A stretch of DNA of 64,000 nt from a virus. Shown one piece after another: positions 7,558-15,923 of this stretch. The translations under genes and the position numbers were made by a program. Below the pieces are notes generated by a model that was not told the origin of the DNA, made no database searches, and saw only the letters and a list, made by a program, of their open reading frames with translations. The stretch covers positions 62,001 to 126,000 of IMG/VR virus record IMGVR_UViG_3300023110_001773; one strand, 5' to 3'. Every line of letters begins with the position of its first letter. Position 1 is the stretch's first letter.

Positions 7558-8832
7558 TTACATCAGGTTAGTAACCTTGACTGAACGGTAGTACTGGTTA
7601 CGATCAGCAGTGAAAGTATCTGCGTCAGTAGCACCACCATCAGTAGTAGTGACGTAAGGGTTAGCAATCATACCGTAACGAGTCTTGAAGCCAATCTTGG
7701 GCTGGAAGGTGTTAGGATCGATTGCCCGTACCATCTGGAGAGGTACATAGGGGCAGTAGAACAGACCGGCGTCATAAGGTGAAGTACCCTTGTAACCCGC
7801 AACGTAGAACTGAGCAGAAGCACCAGTGTTTGCAGAGTAAGGATCAATGTATACCTTATAACGACCATTTAGTACACCAGCAAAAGTGTTACCAGTGTCG
7901 TCAACATTCAGGTTCGTGTTCAACGCAGGGTTGTAATCAAGTACACCAGCCATAGACAGGGCAGAAGCAACATCTGAAGAACAGATGATGAAGTTACCCT
8001 TCCCTCTACGAGTGTCTTGTGCAATTACGTTAGCATCTCTTTCGATGTTGAAGAGAAGACCCTTGAATCTTTCAACAGACCAGCGACCATTTGAATCTAC
8101 GTCAAGGTCGAAAGTACCAGGCGTTGCAGTAGAAGCAGCACCAGTCTTAGCGACTTTGTAGATTGTACGGATCACTTCACGGTTGATTTCAGCAAGGATT
8201 TCCTGAGACAGAATGTTTGACAACTCTGACTCAGCGTCCAGACCGTGAACTGCCTTGAGGTCTTGCGCCAATTCGACAGTGTATTCTGCCTTCAGAGCAC
8301 GAGACTTAGCAGTTACAGTGGTCTTCTCGATTGAGAATGCCATCTGGTTCAGTGTAGTACCACCCGAATCACCGAATACTTCAGCGGCGTCACGAGTTAC
8401 ACCAGTACCCGTGGTGTAAGCACCATCAACGGGGTTAGAACCAGCGTGAGTACCAGTACCAGAGAAGTCTGTGTCAGCTTCGTTGAACAGAGCTTCATCA
8501 CCAGTCTGTGAATCATAATGCGACTTCATCGCAAAGATCAGACCAGTAGGGCCAGTCATAGGTTGAACACCAGCAACGTCATATGCCATCAGGTTAGGCA
8601 ACGCACGGCGAACGAGAGAGATCAGGATCGGATCGTAGGTATCGATCTCACCAGACATGTTGTTAGCGTGTACCGCTTCAGAGAAAACGGCTTTCTCTTC
8701 ACGGAGAGCCTTTTCTTGGTTCTCCAGAATTACAGAAGTTACTGCCTTACGATAAGGGTCAGTAATCTCTTGCAGATCGGGATGATCCAGAACAGGACTC
8801 CACTTTTTTTGGATTTCTTCGGAAAGATACAT
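7558..8832 (-). CDS. 23: Major capsid protein gp23
   Basis: The 424-residue protein matches the T4-like major head protein. The N-terminus (SEEIQKKWSPVLDHPDL) and the region SLVRRALPNLMAYDVAGVQP (residues 69-88) are typical of marine gp23. The region up to about residue 65 probably contains the prohead propeptide removed by gp21, although the cut site was not fixed. AGGAGAC lies before the ATG and a late promoter stands about 40 bases upstream; a strong terminator follows. gp23 heads the gp23-gp22-gp21-gp20 head-assembly series. Confidence 0.95.
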   Translation of the reverse strand: MYLSEEIQKKWSPVLDHPDLQEITDPYRKAVTSVILENQEKALREEKAVFSEAVHANNMSGEIDTYDPILISLVRRALPNLMAYDVAGVQPMTGPTGLIFAMKSHYDSQTGDEALFNEADTDFSGTGTHAGSNPVDGAYTTGTGVTRDAAEVFGDSGGTTLNQMAFSIEKTTVTAKSRALKAEYTVELAQDLKAVHGLDAESELSNILSQEILAEINREVIRTIYKVAKTGAASTATPGTFDLDVDSNGRWSVERFKGLLFNIERDANVIAQDTRRGKGNFIICSSDVASALSMAGVLDYNPALNTNLNVDDTGNTFAGVLNGRYKVYIDPYSANTGASAQFYVAGYKGTSPYDAGLFYCPYVPLQMVRAIDPNTFQPKIGFKTRYGMIANPYVTTTDGGATDADTFTADRNQYYRSVKVTNLM

Positions 8833-8872
8833 TGTAGTCTCCTTGATTTTGGTTTTTGTTTTTACCTAAGTT

Positions 8873-8880
8873 TATTTATA
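8873..8880 (-). promoter_or_regulatory. T4-type late promoter TATAAATA, gp23
   Basis: An exact late-promoter box on the minus strand lies 40 bases before the gp23 ATG, leaving room for a leader with the Shine-Dalgarno GGAG near 8839-8844. Confidence 0.85.
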
Positions 8881-8886
8881 AAAGTT

Positions 8887-10107
8887 TTACTTTTTGATTT
8901 GTTTTGAAATAGCCTGAGCATACTTATTGATAGATGAACTTTCCTCAAGGAAACTAGAGTCAACTGTATCAGTCAACTTTTCATCTTCAGTTTCAACACT
9001 TTGTTTGGGGAAATAGTTTTCCTTAACAACGGAAACCTTTTCAGCGAACAACTCTGAACTACCGAAGTCTACATCAACAAGAAGTGAAGACAGTTTTTCT
9101 GATTCTGTCATTGTCAAATCTTCTGAGGCCTCAGCGATGATTTTCTCACGCATCATTGTCTCTTTCTCAGAAGAAAGGGCAACTTCACGCTCGATACTCT
9201 CGTTGAGTTTTGACTTTAGTTCTTCGATTTCGCTTTCCATTTCACCAAGTACATCGTACTTTTCTTCGGGCACTTCAATGTAGTGTTCGGTGAAAACAGT
9301 TTTCAGAGACTTGATAAAGTCTTCTGTAATTTCTGTGCGGAGACCACGCTCAATGGCGAGCTCGTTCTCTTTCATCCAGTTCTCAGCAACATAGTTGAGG
9401 TAAGAATCAATTTTCTCAACCATTTCTTCTTTGAACTGTTCTTTCTCGGCAGCAAATTCTTCAGCAAGTTCTGCCTGAATTGATTCGATCTCATTGGCAA
9501 GGCGAGCAGTAACAACTGTCTCGAAAAGATCAGCAGCCTTAACCTTGAAGTCTTCTGAAAGATGTTCTTCGTCAGCAAACAGATTCATGATGTCGCCTTC
9601 AAAAAGATTTTCGGAATCGTCTTCTTCTTCTTCGATTTCCTCTTCTTCTGCAACAACTTCTGTTTCTTCCTCTTCAGAATCAACTTCTTCTTCTGAAATT
9701 ACTTCGTCTTCCTCAGACTCTTCTACTTCTTCTCTTGCAACGTTGCCCTTAGATGAAGCCTGTGCAACTACTTTGCGGGGGTCTTCTTCATCTTCAAAGT
9801 TGGGGGCATCGCCTGCACCTTGGTTTGTAAGCTCACCAGACTGACTCATCTTGTCAGCAGCAGCCTTACCTACAGAAGATGTCAAACCACCATGCTTGTC
9901 ACCTGTACCAGAAAGGTCTTGCATTTCTGGTGAAGGGTTAGAACTGCCTTGTGTAGGATTCTTGGAATCACCAGGCGTTGCATTGGGCTTCAGATTTTCC
10001 GCCGCAGCCTTCTCTTCCAGTTCATTGACTTCTTCAGCAAGGTCAAGAGCTTCTTCAATCTCTTTGCCTTTCTTGAGAAAGTCTCTGATTTTACTTTCTA
10101 CGCTCAT
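8887..10107 (-). CDS. 22: Prohead scaffold core protein gp22
   Basis: The position between gp23 and gp21 and the composition identify the internal scaffold gp22. The 406-residue protein is very acidic and helical, with a Glu-rich low-complexity stretch at about residues 122-170 and long coiled-coil predicted regions at about 195-320. In T4 the scaffold shapes the prohead and is then degraded by gp21. It is longer than T4 gp22 (269 residues), mostly because of an N-terminal Pro/Ser/Gly-rich insert at about 38-110. A late promoter lies just upstream. Confidence 0.85.
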   Translation of the reverse strand: MSVESKIRDFLKKGKEIEEALDLAEEVNELEEKAAAENLKPNATPGDSKNPTQGSSNPSPEMQDLSGTGDKHGGLTSSVGKAAADKMSQSGELTNQGAGDAPNFEDEEDPRKVVAQASSKGNVAREEVEESEEDEVISEEEVDSEEEETEVVAEEEEIEEEEDDSENLFEGDIMNLFADEEHLSEDFKVKAADLFETVVTARLANEIESIQAELAEEFAAEKEQFKEEMVEKIDSYLNYVAENWMKENELAIERGLRTEITEDFIKSLKTVFTEHYIEVPEEKYDVLGEMESEIEELKSKLNESIEREVALSSEKETMMREKIIAEASEDLTMTESEKLSSLLVDVDFGSSELFAEKVSVVKENYFPKQSVETEDEKLTDTVDSSFLEESSSINKYAQAISKQIKK

Positions 10108-10142
10108 GATTTTCTCCTTTGAGATTTTGCGTTACTGATAAT

Positions 10143-10150
10143 TATTTATA
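10143..10150 (-). promoter_or_regulatory. T4-type late promoter TATAAATA, gp22
   Basis: An exact box on the minus strand lies 35 bases before the gp22 ATG at 10107, with AAGGAGAAAAT as the Shine-Dalgarno in between. It overlaps no coding sequence (gp21 ends at 10156). Confidence 0.82.
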
Positions 10151-10155
10151 CAAAA

Positions 10156-10809
10156 TTATATTTTAGATAGACGATCTAGGAATGAACTAAACACTGCAAG
10201 TTTCTGTTCCTCCAGTTCACGAGAACTAGACTTTTTAATAACAGATTGTGCAATGTCCATTTCTCTTTCAGTCCATACACCGTTTATCATCATCCATTCT
10301 TTGTTCTCCATAATACCTCTAACAAAGGCATCTGGAGCAGAAGGGTCTGCCACGATATCAGCAGCAGTCGAAAGAACAAAATCATCTTGTACTTCGTTGA
10401 TGCCGTTCTTCTCTTTAAGTGAACCAAGACCTCTTGAACTCACTCCGAGTTGTGCGCCTTCATCCATTAAATTCTTAACGATATTCCCCATAGGAGTGTC
10501 TAGGATTTTTGCCTTGCCAATCCAGTTATCGCCATCTTCTTTCAAAGAAGTAATCATATGAGATACACGATCTAGATTCAGAGTCGGGCCTTCTGGATGA
10601 CCCAGTTCACCCATCGCTCTCTTCTTGTCGATCTGTTCGGTTCGGTATCTATCTACTTCTTTACGCATAATCTCCTTGGGATAAGAACGATTATTGCGAT
10701 TGGTGATATTAGATTGCAAGAAAACACCTTCAATGTAAAGGTTTCTCTTACCATTTTTTTCTTCTGAGATATATTGAATATCTTCAGTAACTTCCGTAAT
10801 TAGTTTCAT
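10156..10809 (-). CDS. 21: Prohead protease gp21
   Basis: The 217-residue product (start chosen at 10809, MKLITEV, whose ATG overlaps the upstream stop as TAATG) is the T4-type herpesvirus-fold serine protease that processes the prohead. The conserved GELGHPEGPTLNLDRVSHMI holds the catalytic His at 71, and LGVSSRGLGS holds the Ser at 124 or 125; these correspond to T4 His85 and Ser140. A longer reading from 10878 adds 23 residues of Arg/Ser-rich sequence that overlap the upstream gene and look non-native. Confidence 0.92.
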   Translation of the reverse strand: MKLITEVTEDIQYISEEKNGKRNLYIEGVFLQSNITNRNNRSYPKEIMRKEVDRYRTEQIDKKRAMGELGHPEGPTLNLDRVSHMITSLKEDGDNWIGKAKILDTPMGNIVKNLMDEGAQLGVSSRGLGSLKEKNGINEVQDDFVLSTAADIVADPSAPDAFVRGIMENKEWMMINGVWTEREMDIAQSVIKKSSSRELEEQKLAVFSSFLDRLSKI

Positions 10810-11195
10810 TAGCCTAGGTCTCCTTGATCTTGATGTTGCTGCGGGCCAAAACCAGAAACCTTTGACAACTCCAACCAAAGAACTGCATCACCGTTTGAAA
10901 TTGCTACGTCAATGTCTTGATCATTTTCTGTGTTCTCTACCCAACCATACCAATCGGTGAAACCAGTGCCGTGGACATGCATGATATCAACACTGTTACG
11001 AGAGATAGTTACTGAGGCGTTTTTGTCACAGTTCCAATGTACTCTTGTGATATTAACTTCTGGAGAAGTGGCGGTCTCGGTGGATTTTTTAATATCTACG
11101 TCAAGATCAATAGAACCACTATCCCCACCAGTACCAGAACAACGAACAACGGCCTGTACTTGGGTCAGTTTTAAATTGGATTTAGCGAATGCCAT
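10809..11195 (-). CDS. Putative virion-associated protein of unknown function
   Basis: The 128-residue protein is predicted to be mostly beta (alternating hydrophobic and polar residues such as GSIDLDVDIKKS and VEINITRVHWN-type strands). It carries a central HVHGTGFTDWYGW segment near residues 71-83. It lies inside the head-assembly series between gp21 and a gp67/68-like position and is coupled to gp21 by a TAATG overlap. No family was recognised. A head decoration or core role is inferred only from position. Confidence 0.6.
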   Translation of the reverse strand: MAFAKSNLKLTQVQAVVRCSGTGGDSGSIDLDVDIKKSTETATSPEVNITRVHWNCDKNASVTISRNSVDIMHVHGTGFTDWYGWVENTENDQDIDVAISNGDAVLWLELSKVSGFGPQQHQDQGDLG

Positions 11196-11207
11196 CTATC
11201 GTCTCCG

Positions 11208-11552
11208 TTACTTTTTCTTGTGGTTACCGTGAGATGATTCTTCAATCACCTCAAGAGCATATGTTTCGCAGTGCTCAATACCATGTTCAAACATGACTTT
11301 GTACCACCAAACGTTTCCGTTAGCATCTGGTTCCGCATGTTCACCCATAATTGGTTTTCCTTCACCAAACTTGGGATGTACCACCTTTGTAGCACACATG
11401 TGAGTCAGTTTAGGTTCTTCGGAACCACCCTGTTTGGGTGGAGTCTTATCCCCTTCGATGCCATCTTCAGCAGGATGGTTTGCAATAGGTTCTTCTTTTG
11501 AAACCTTCTCTACGGGTTTAGCTTCTTCACGGAAATCTCTAAACGTCTTCAT
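11208..11552 (-). CDS. Small head-region protein (MKTFRDF type)
   Basis: I start this at the ATG at 11552, giving 114 residues beginning MKTFRDFREE. The longer reading from 11633 lies mostly inside the preceding gene and looks out of character. The N-terminal MKTF-like helix is common in small proteins of marine T4-like phages. The middle is Pro/Glu/Lys-rich, and the C-terminal half (MCATKVVHPKFGEGKPIMGE, then WWYKVMFEHGIE) resembles a small beta-barrel domain of the kind that follows 'VxHPkFGxG' (SH3-like). The function is unknown. Confidence 0.6.
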   Translation of the reverse strand: MKTFRDFREEAKPVEKVSKEEPIANHPAEDGIEGDKTPPKQGGSEEPKLTHMCATKVVHPKFGEGKPIMGEHAEPDANGNVWWYKVMFEHGIEHCETYALEVIEESSHGNHKKK

Positions 11553-11820
11553 CTGACTCTTCCTCTGATTCTTCTGGGGTTGCTTCCAAACCCATCTTCT
11601 GCATTTCTGGATCATTAAAAATAGCAGGAGCAATTTCGGATTTTCTTACCGCAAGCATGTCATCAGCACGTTTGTTCATCATTGCAAAAAAATCATCATT
11701 AGCACCAGCGAGGTCACCATCAGCCCATTTATCCATCATCTGTCTGATAGAATCTTGAGGACTAACCTCGTCCTGTACTTCCAACTCTACTGTTTCTGCT
11801 TCACTCATTTGAATCTCCAA
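11539..11820 (-). CDS. Prohead core-type small acidic protein (gp67/gp68 position)
   Basis: The 93-residue acidic protein, with an acidic C-terminal tail (EESEEESDEDV), occupies the place between portal gp20 and protease gp21 where T4 has gp67 and gp68. The central helical part (SIRQMMDKWADGDLAGANDD, residues 24-43) resembles the small core proteins annotated in marine T4-like phages. Identity with gp67 or gp68 is by position and character only. It overlaps both the portal stop and the next start. Confidence 0.55.
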   Translation of the reverse strand: MEIQMSEAETVELEVQDEVSPQDSIRQMMDKWADGDLAGANDDFFAMMNKRADDMLAVRKSEIAPAIFNDPEMQKMGLEATPEESEEESDEDV

Positions 11821-13309
11821 TCACATTATCTTCTGGTTGACTTGCTCCAATCTGTTTGTCCATCAAAGCAATTTCTTCATCGGTAAATCTCAAGATGTTT
11901 TTCTGAACATACTCTTTACTGAACAACTGTCCAACGAAAGGTGCAACGTTATTCAAAATTTCTATTCTACTTCTCAAAACCTCTTGTTCTTTTGACTCTG
12001 TATAGTAAGCATCTGACGCAAACTTATACTGAATACTTTCTCGCAATTCTGGCCATTCTGATTCATTTATGACTCCTTTGAGTATCAACTGAGTCTTTAA
12101 TAGATCATCAAACACACCAGAAAATCTTCTTCTTAACTTAGAAATAAACTTTGTAAACTTTAATTCATCTCTAGTAATCTCAGCAGATCGACCAAAGTTT
12201 AATCCAGTTTGTTGTTCTAGTCTAGAGATAGGAACGTTAAGAGATTGATACAACTTCTTCTGGAAGTAGTTTACGTCTTCAATCTCACCCAAGTTTTGTC
12301 CACCAGGCAATGTTTGAATCTCCGTACCTCTGCCACCTTCTTTTCGTGGTAACCAGAAATCTTCAAGCATTGACATGAACTTCTTGTCGTCTCTAATTTC
12401 TCCAGTCTCGGAATCGTAAACCAACTTATTACGATACCTATTCATAACATCTTTTAGATACTGTTCCGCCTTATTAGTAGGCAGGTTGCCAACATCTATA
12501 TAAAAAATTCTTCTTTCTGGAGAACGTGTGATACGATAAATCACTACAGCATTCTCCATCATCCTAAGTTGGTTAGCAGGACGAATTGCCTTGTGCAAAA
12601 AGGACAGAGGTATATTTCTGTCCTGATCTACTAGACCAGATGTGCAATAACACACCGCATCTTTACTAACCTTGATTGCTTTGTCGTTAGCAACATCTGT
12701 TTTATACATCTGGTTGCTATTCAGAGCAATACCTTTTTCATCATAAACAAAATACTCGTTGACTTCTTTTACCAAAGTTACCTGAGTCTTTGCATCTTTT
12801 TCCTTTTTAATTTCCCTGACCTTTCGGATTTTCCTTGGGTCAACGTATCGAATGTCTTTAATCCCATCTTTGGGTTTAGTACCATCCACTACTTTGTGGA
12901 AATAAATTCTACCATCAATGTACCATCGTCTGAAATAATCTTGAGCTTTAGTATTAAAATCCAAGATAGTCATGATATTGTTAAACTCTTCCGCAATAGC
13001 CTTCTTGACAGTGGCCGGTTGAGAAACATTATCCAGATCGATCTGTACTGGTTTTTCATCATCAAAGTTTGATATAGCATCGTTGACCACATCTTCAATA
13101 GCTGCGTCAACATCTCCCATCATGGAGATATCTCTATATCTTTTAATTAGCTGACTTTCATTATTGGCAGTACCTTCAATATCAAAGTATGTGCCGTAAT
13201 ATCCACCAGCCTTAATAGCCTCAAGCGATCCGTCATCATGGGGAGCTACGAAAGACTTCTCTCCCTTAGATGGTTTGGATCGCTCGATTGTGTATCCAAA
13301 CAATTCCAT
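11801..13309 (-). CDS. 20: Portal vertex protein gp20
   Basis: The 502-residue protein is the T4-type portal, the dodecameric ring at the packaging vertex. Typical gp20 features are the DVDAAIEDVVNDAI segment (about residues 67-80), VVIYRITRSPERRIFYIDVGN (255-275), the DFWLPRKEGGRGTEIQTLPG segment (about 316-335) and a C-terminal clip/crown with the RDELKFTKFI helix. Its length is close to T4 gp20 (524). It precedes the core and protease genes as expected. Confidence 0.94.
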   Translation of the reverse strand: MELFGYTIERSKPSKGEKSFVAPHDDGSLEAIKAGGYYGTYFDIEGTANNESQLIKRYRDISMMGDVDAAIEDVVNDAISNFDDEKPVQIDLDNVSQPATVKKAIAEEFNNIMTILDFNTKAQDYFRRWYIDGRIYFHKVVDGTKPKDGIKDIRYVDPRKIRKVREIKKEKDAKTQVTLVKEVNEYFVYDEKGIALNSNQMYKTDVANDKAIKVSKDAVCYCTSGLVDQDRNIPLSFLHKAIRPANQLRMMENAVVIYRITRSPERRIFYIDVGNLPTNKAEQYLKDVMNRYRNKLVYDSETGEIRDDKKFMSMLEDFWLPRKEGGRGTEIQTLPGGQNLGEIEDVNYFQKKLYQSLNVPISRLEQQTGLNFGRSAEITRDELKFTKFISKLRRRFSGVFDDLLKTQLILKGVINESEWPELRESIQYKFASDAYYTESKEQEVLRSRIEILNNVAPFVGQLFSKEYVQKNILRFTDEEIALMDKQIGASQPEDNVIGDSNE

Positions 13310-13335
13310 AATTTACCCTAGTTACTGAGACTATA

Positions 13336-13851
13336 TTAAGCTACATCGTAGGATGTATACTGGAAAGTCACCGTAAACTCTTCAAAAATATCATTTTGTG
13401 CATAGTTCAATGCGATTTCTGACATCTGAATCGGAAACGCATTGCGAAGGGTGTAAACACCACCAGGCAATACAGCGTCATTTCGATCTAGATGTTCAAC
13501 AATAACATCCGTTTGGTAATCACGAGGTGTAAGAACACCAGTGTTGTCTTCACGATTATTCATTCCGTCCATCCATTGTTCAAATGGTGTTCTAAGACTG
13601 AACTCAGAATCGTTTACAACCGTAATTGTCCACGGATCAAAGATACGTTCACCAGCCAACTTAACCTCACGACCCCTATACTGAATGATAGCGGGGTTTA
13701 CGTTGGATGCTGGTAACGCAGCGCCCGTTACAAGCAGACTATAAGAGGGATCAACACCAGCCACATAAGAGGGAAAACCAAGTTTCACTCTAAACTGGTT
13801 AGGTCTTGCACCTCCGGCGCCAAGTCTTGACTTAAACTCTTCAATATTCAT
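13336..13851 (-). CDS. 19: Tail tube protein gp19
   Basis: The 171-residue protein matches the T4 tube subunit (163 residues) that stacks as hexameric rings inside the sheath. It has the N-terminal NQFRVKLGFPSYV strand (18-30), the central FEQWMDG helix (89-95) and the C-terminal TLRNAFPIQMSEIALNY (133-149) typical of tube proteins. It sits directly downstream of sheath gp18, as in T4-like phages. Confidence 0.92.
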   Translation of the reverse strand: MNIEEFKSRLGAGGARPNQFRVKLGFPSYVAGVDPSYSLLVTGAALPASNVNPAIIQYRGREVKLAGERIFDPWTITVVNDSEFSLRTPFEQWMDGMNNREDNTGVLTPRDYQTDVIVEHLDRNDAVLPGGVYTLRNAFPIQMSEIALNYAQNDIFEEFTVTFQYTSYDVA

Positions 13852-13890
13852 CTAACTTTTCTCCTAACTTTCTGTTATTTATTCTTACTA

Positions 13891-15861
13891 TTAAGCGCCA
13901 AGTTCTTCAAACGAGATGCCAGTTCTAGTAGCAATAAACGTCAGCGTGATGAAGTTAATAGACTTAGCAGGTTTAACGTAAATGTCAGCTCTAAATTCAT
14001 TAGAGTCAACAACCTGTGGAGTGTTATTTGTCTCGTCACAAACTACACGGAAGTCGTAGATACCTCTGCGACCCTGTACGTCTCTCAAGAACGGTTCTAC
14101 CAGTGCAACAAACTGCGCTCTTGTGAATGCATCGTTGAATTCAAACAACTGGAATTTAGCAGCAGTTGCAATTGCTTTCTCAAGAACAATAAACAATCTG
14201 CGAACGTTGATTCTATTGAAGGCAGAAGGTTTACCCAACATAGTCTTGTCACCGAAAAGAACGATACCAGCTTCTGGTGTGTTCATTACGGGGTTAATTC
14301 CTCTAGAGTACAGTGTGTCTCTAGCAGCTTTTCTCGGAGACCATGCAAGTTTAATTGCATTTTTAATGATGCCACGATTCAAACCAGCAGGAGAGAACCA
14401 AGGATCATTCCCCTGATCAGTAACAACACAACAACCAGCAACGTCACCATTAAGGGGAACATATACATATCGGTCATTGTACTTGTCATACTGATATTTC
14501 CAACCACTATCGAAAACACCATAAGATGATCTAGTATAAGCACCAAAGTCGGCCTGACCAGTAATGTCTGTAAGTTCGTCACCCTCGTTATTAACAACAC
14601 TTGATCTCTGCGGCGAGATAAATGCAAGACAGTCTTTACGAACTTCAGCGATATTATCAAGAACAAAATCACCAACAGTTGTTGGATGTGCTGAAGTCAA
14701 GACAAGAGCAACATCAACCAATTCATCATTGGCGAACAGGAGGTATCCATCTTGAATATCTCCAGTTGCCGGATCGTCATCAACACCACCACTCAAAGAA
14801 AGAGACTGGTCTGTGTCACCTATCACCAAAGTGTCAAAGACGATTCCGCCAGAAGCACCAGCAGTACTTTCGCCCCAGTTTGAACCAACAGTAGGATGAT
14901 CCATCCACCAAATATACTTAGAACGATCATTGATTACGTTCTTGTAGTAATTGGTCTGGTTGAGATCGTCTTTAGCATCTCTTGCTTTAGAAACGCCTGC
15001 AAACTTCTCAAGGATAGTACCAGCACTACCACTGATGCCACCATCTTCATCGATGACAATTATGTGCATTTCATCGTATGAAGAACCGTTTTTCTCAGCC
15101 CAAGTTGTAGATGTGGGGATTGAATCAAACTCGTCTCTGTATACCCACTCCGATGTAGGAAGAGAAGCGGTAGCAGTCAAAACTACATCGGTTTCTCCAC
15201 CCTGACCATCGTCTTGTTTACAATTAAGAGTTACGGTTGGAGCAGTAATGTAACCGAAACCAGAATTGGTAACAGTGATGGCATTCACTACACCGGCAGT
15301 GATAGTTGCTGTTGCAGCGGCATTGATTCCACCAGCAGGAGCATCAGCAATATTTACTGATTCTACGCTGAGGATATCAACGTTGTTGGCCTGACTGCTA
15401 TCTACTGCAATACTTTTAATACTTGTAGTAGTGATTGAGGAAATGTCAGCCATCTCCACTTTAATGTTATTGCCAAGTGAACCAGCATATTTTGCAGCCC
15501 AAACACCGACAGAGGCAGCACCATTTGCAAACTGTTCTTGATAATTATCTTCGTTGGTGATCAAAAGGCCTGATGCGTCAGCAGTAGCATTTCTAGCAGC
15601 AGTCCCAACTTCTCTTACAGTTAAAAGATTTGATCCGTAAGCCAAGAAACTAGCAGCGGTCATAAAGTCATAGTAGACTTCGGTAGTAGGCCTACCAAAT
15701 CTTTCTACCAAATTATTTTCTGAATCAATTTGTACAATTTCGTGTACGGGGCCCCACTGAAAGTTACCAACAATTCCACCAATCGTAGTTGCGACTGCTG
15801 GAACAACGTTGGTAAGGTCTCTTTCTTGGACTAAGACGCCAGGTGAAATCTGGAAAGCCAT
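13891..15861 (-). CDS. 18: Tail sheath protein gp18
   Basis: The 656-residue protein is the contractile sheath subunit. It begins with the characteristic SPGVLVQERDLTNVVPAV and ends with the conserved YDFRVVCDETNNTP/ADIYVKPAKSINFI/ITLTFIATRTG segment. Residues about 155-235 form a surface insertion containing a GFGYITAPTV motif (201-210), the same small beta module seen in the neck and baseplate proteins here. A late promoter overlapping the end of gp17 lies 55 bases upstream, with the SD AAGGAGAAC. Confidence 0.95.
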   Translation of the reverse strand: MAFQISPGVLVQERDLTNVVPAVATTIGGIVGNFQWGPVHEIVQIDSENNLVERFGRPTTEVYYDFMTAASFLAYGSNLLTVREVGTAARNATADASGLLITNEDNYQEQFANGAASVGVWAAKYAGSLGNNIKVEMADISSITTTSIKSIAVDSSQANNVDILSVESVNIADAPAGGINAAATATITAGVVNAITVTNSGFGYITAPTVTLNCKQDDGQGGETDVVLTATASLPTSEWVYRDEFDSIPTSTTWAEKNGSSYDEMHIIVIDEDGGISGSAGTILEKFAGVSKARDAKDDLNQTNYYKNVINDRSKYIWWMDHPTVGSNWGESTAGASGGIVFDTLVIGDTDQSLSLSGGVDDDPATGDIQDGYLLFANDELVDVALVLTSAHPTTVGDFVLDNIAEVRKDCLAFISPQRSSVVNNEGDELTDITGQADFGAYTRSSYGVFDSGWKYQYDKYNDRYVYVPLNGDVAGCCVVTDQGNDPWFSPAGLNRGIIKNAIKLAWSPRKAARDTLYSRGINPVMNTPEAGIVLFGDKTMLGKPSAFNRINVRRLFIVLEKAIATAAKFQLFEFNDAFTRAQFVALVEPFLRDVQGRRGIYDFRVVCDETNNTPQVVDSNEFRADIYVKPAKSINFITLTFIATRTGISFEELGA

Positions 15862-15915
15862 GTTGTTCTCCTTCGTATTTTGGTTTAAATACTAATAAAT
15901 AGTGTTCCTGAGAAT

Positions 15916-15923
15916 TATTTATA
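15916..15923 (-). promoter_or_regulatory. T4-type late promoter TATAAATA, gp18
   Basis: An exact box reads on the minus strand and overlaps the last codons and stop of gp17 (stop at 15919). It lies 54 bases before the gp18 ATG. It lets sheath and tube be made at higher level than the terminase just upstream. Confidence 0.8.

Noticed and set aside
10810-10878. Longer gp21 start at 10878
   Set aside because: The added 23 residues are Arg/Ser/Trp-rich, overlap the previous gene and have no counterpart in gp21; the start at 10809 is coupled as TAATG.
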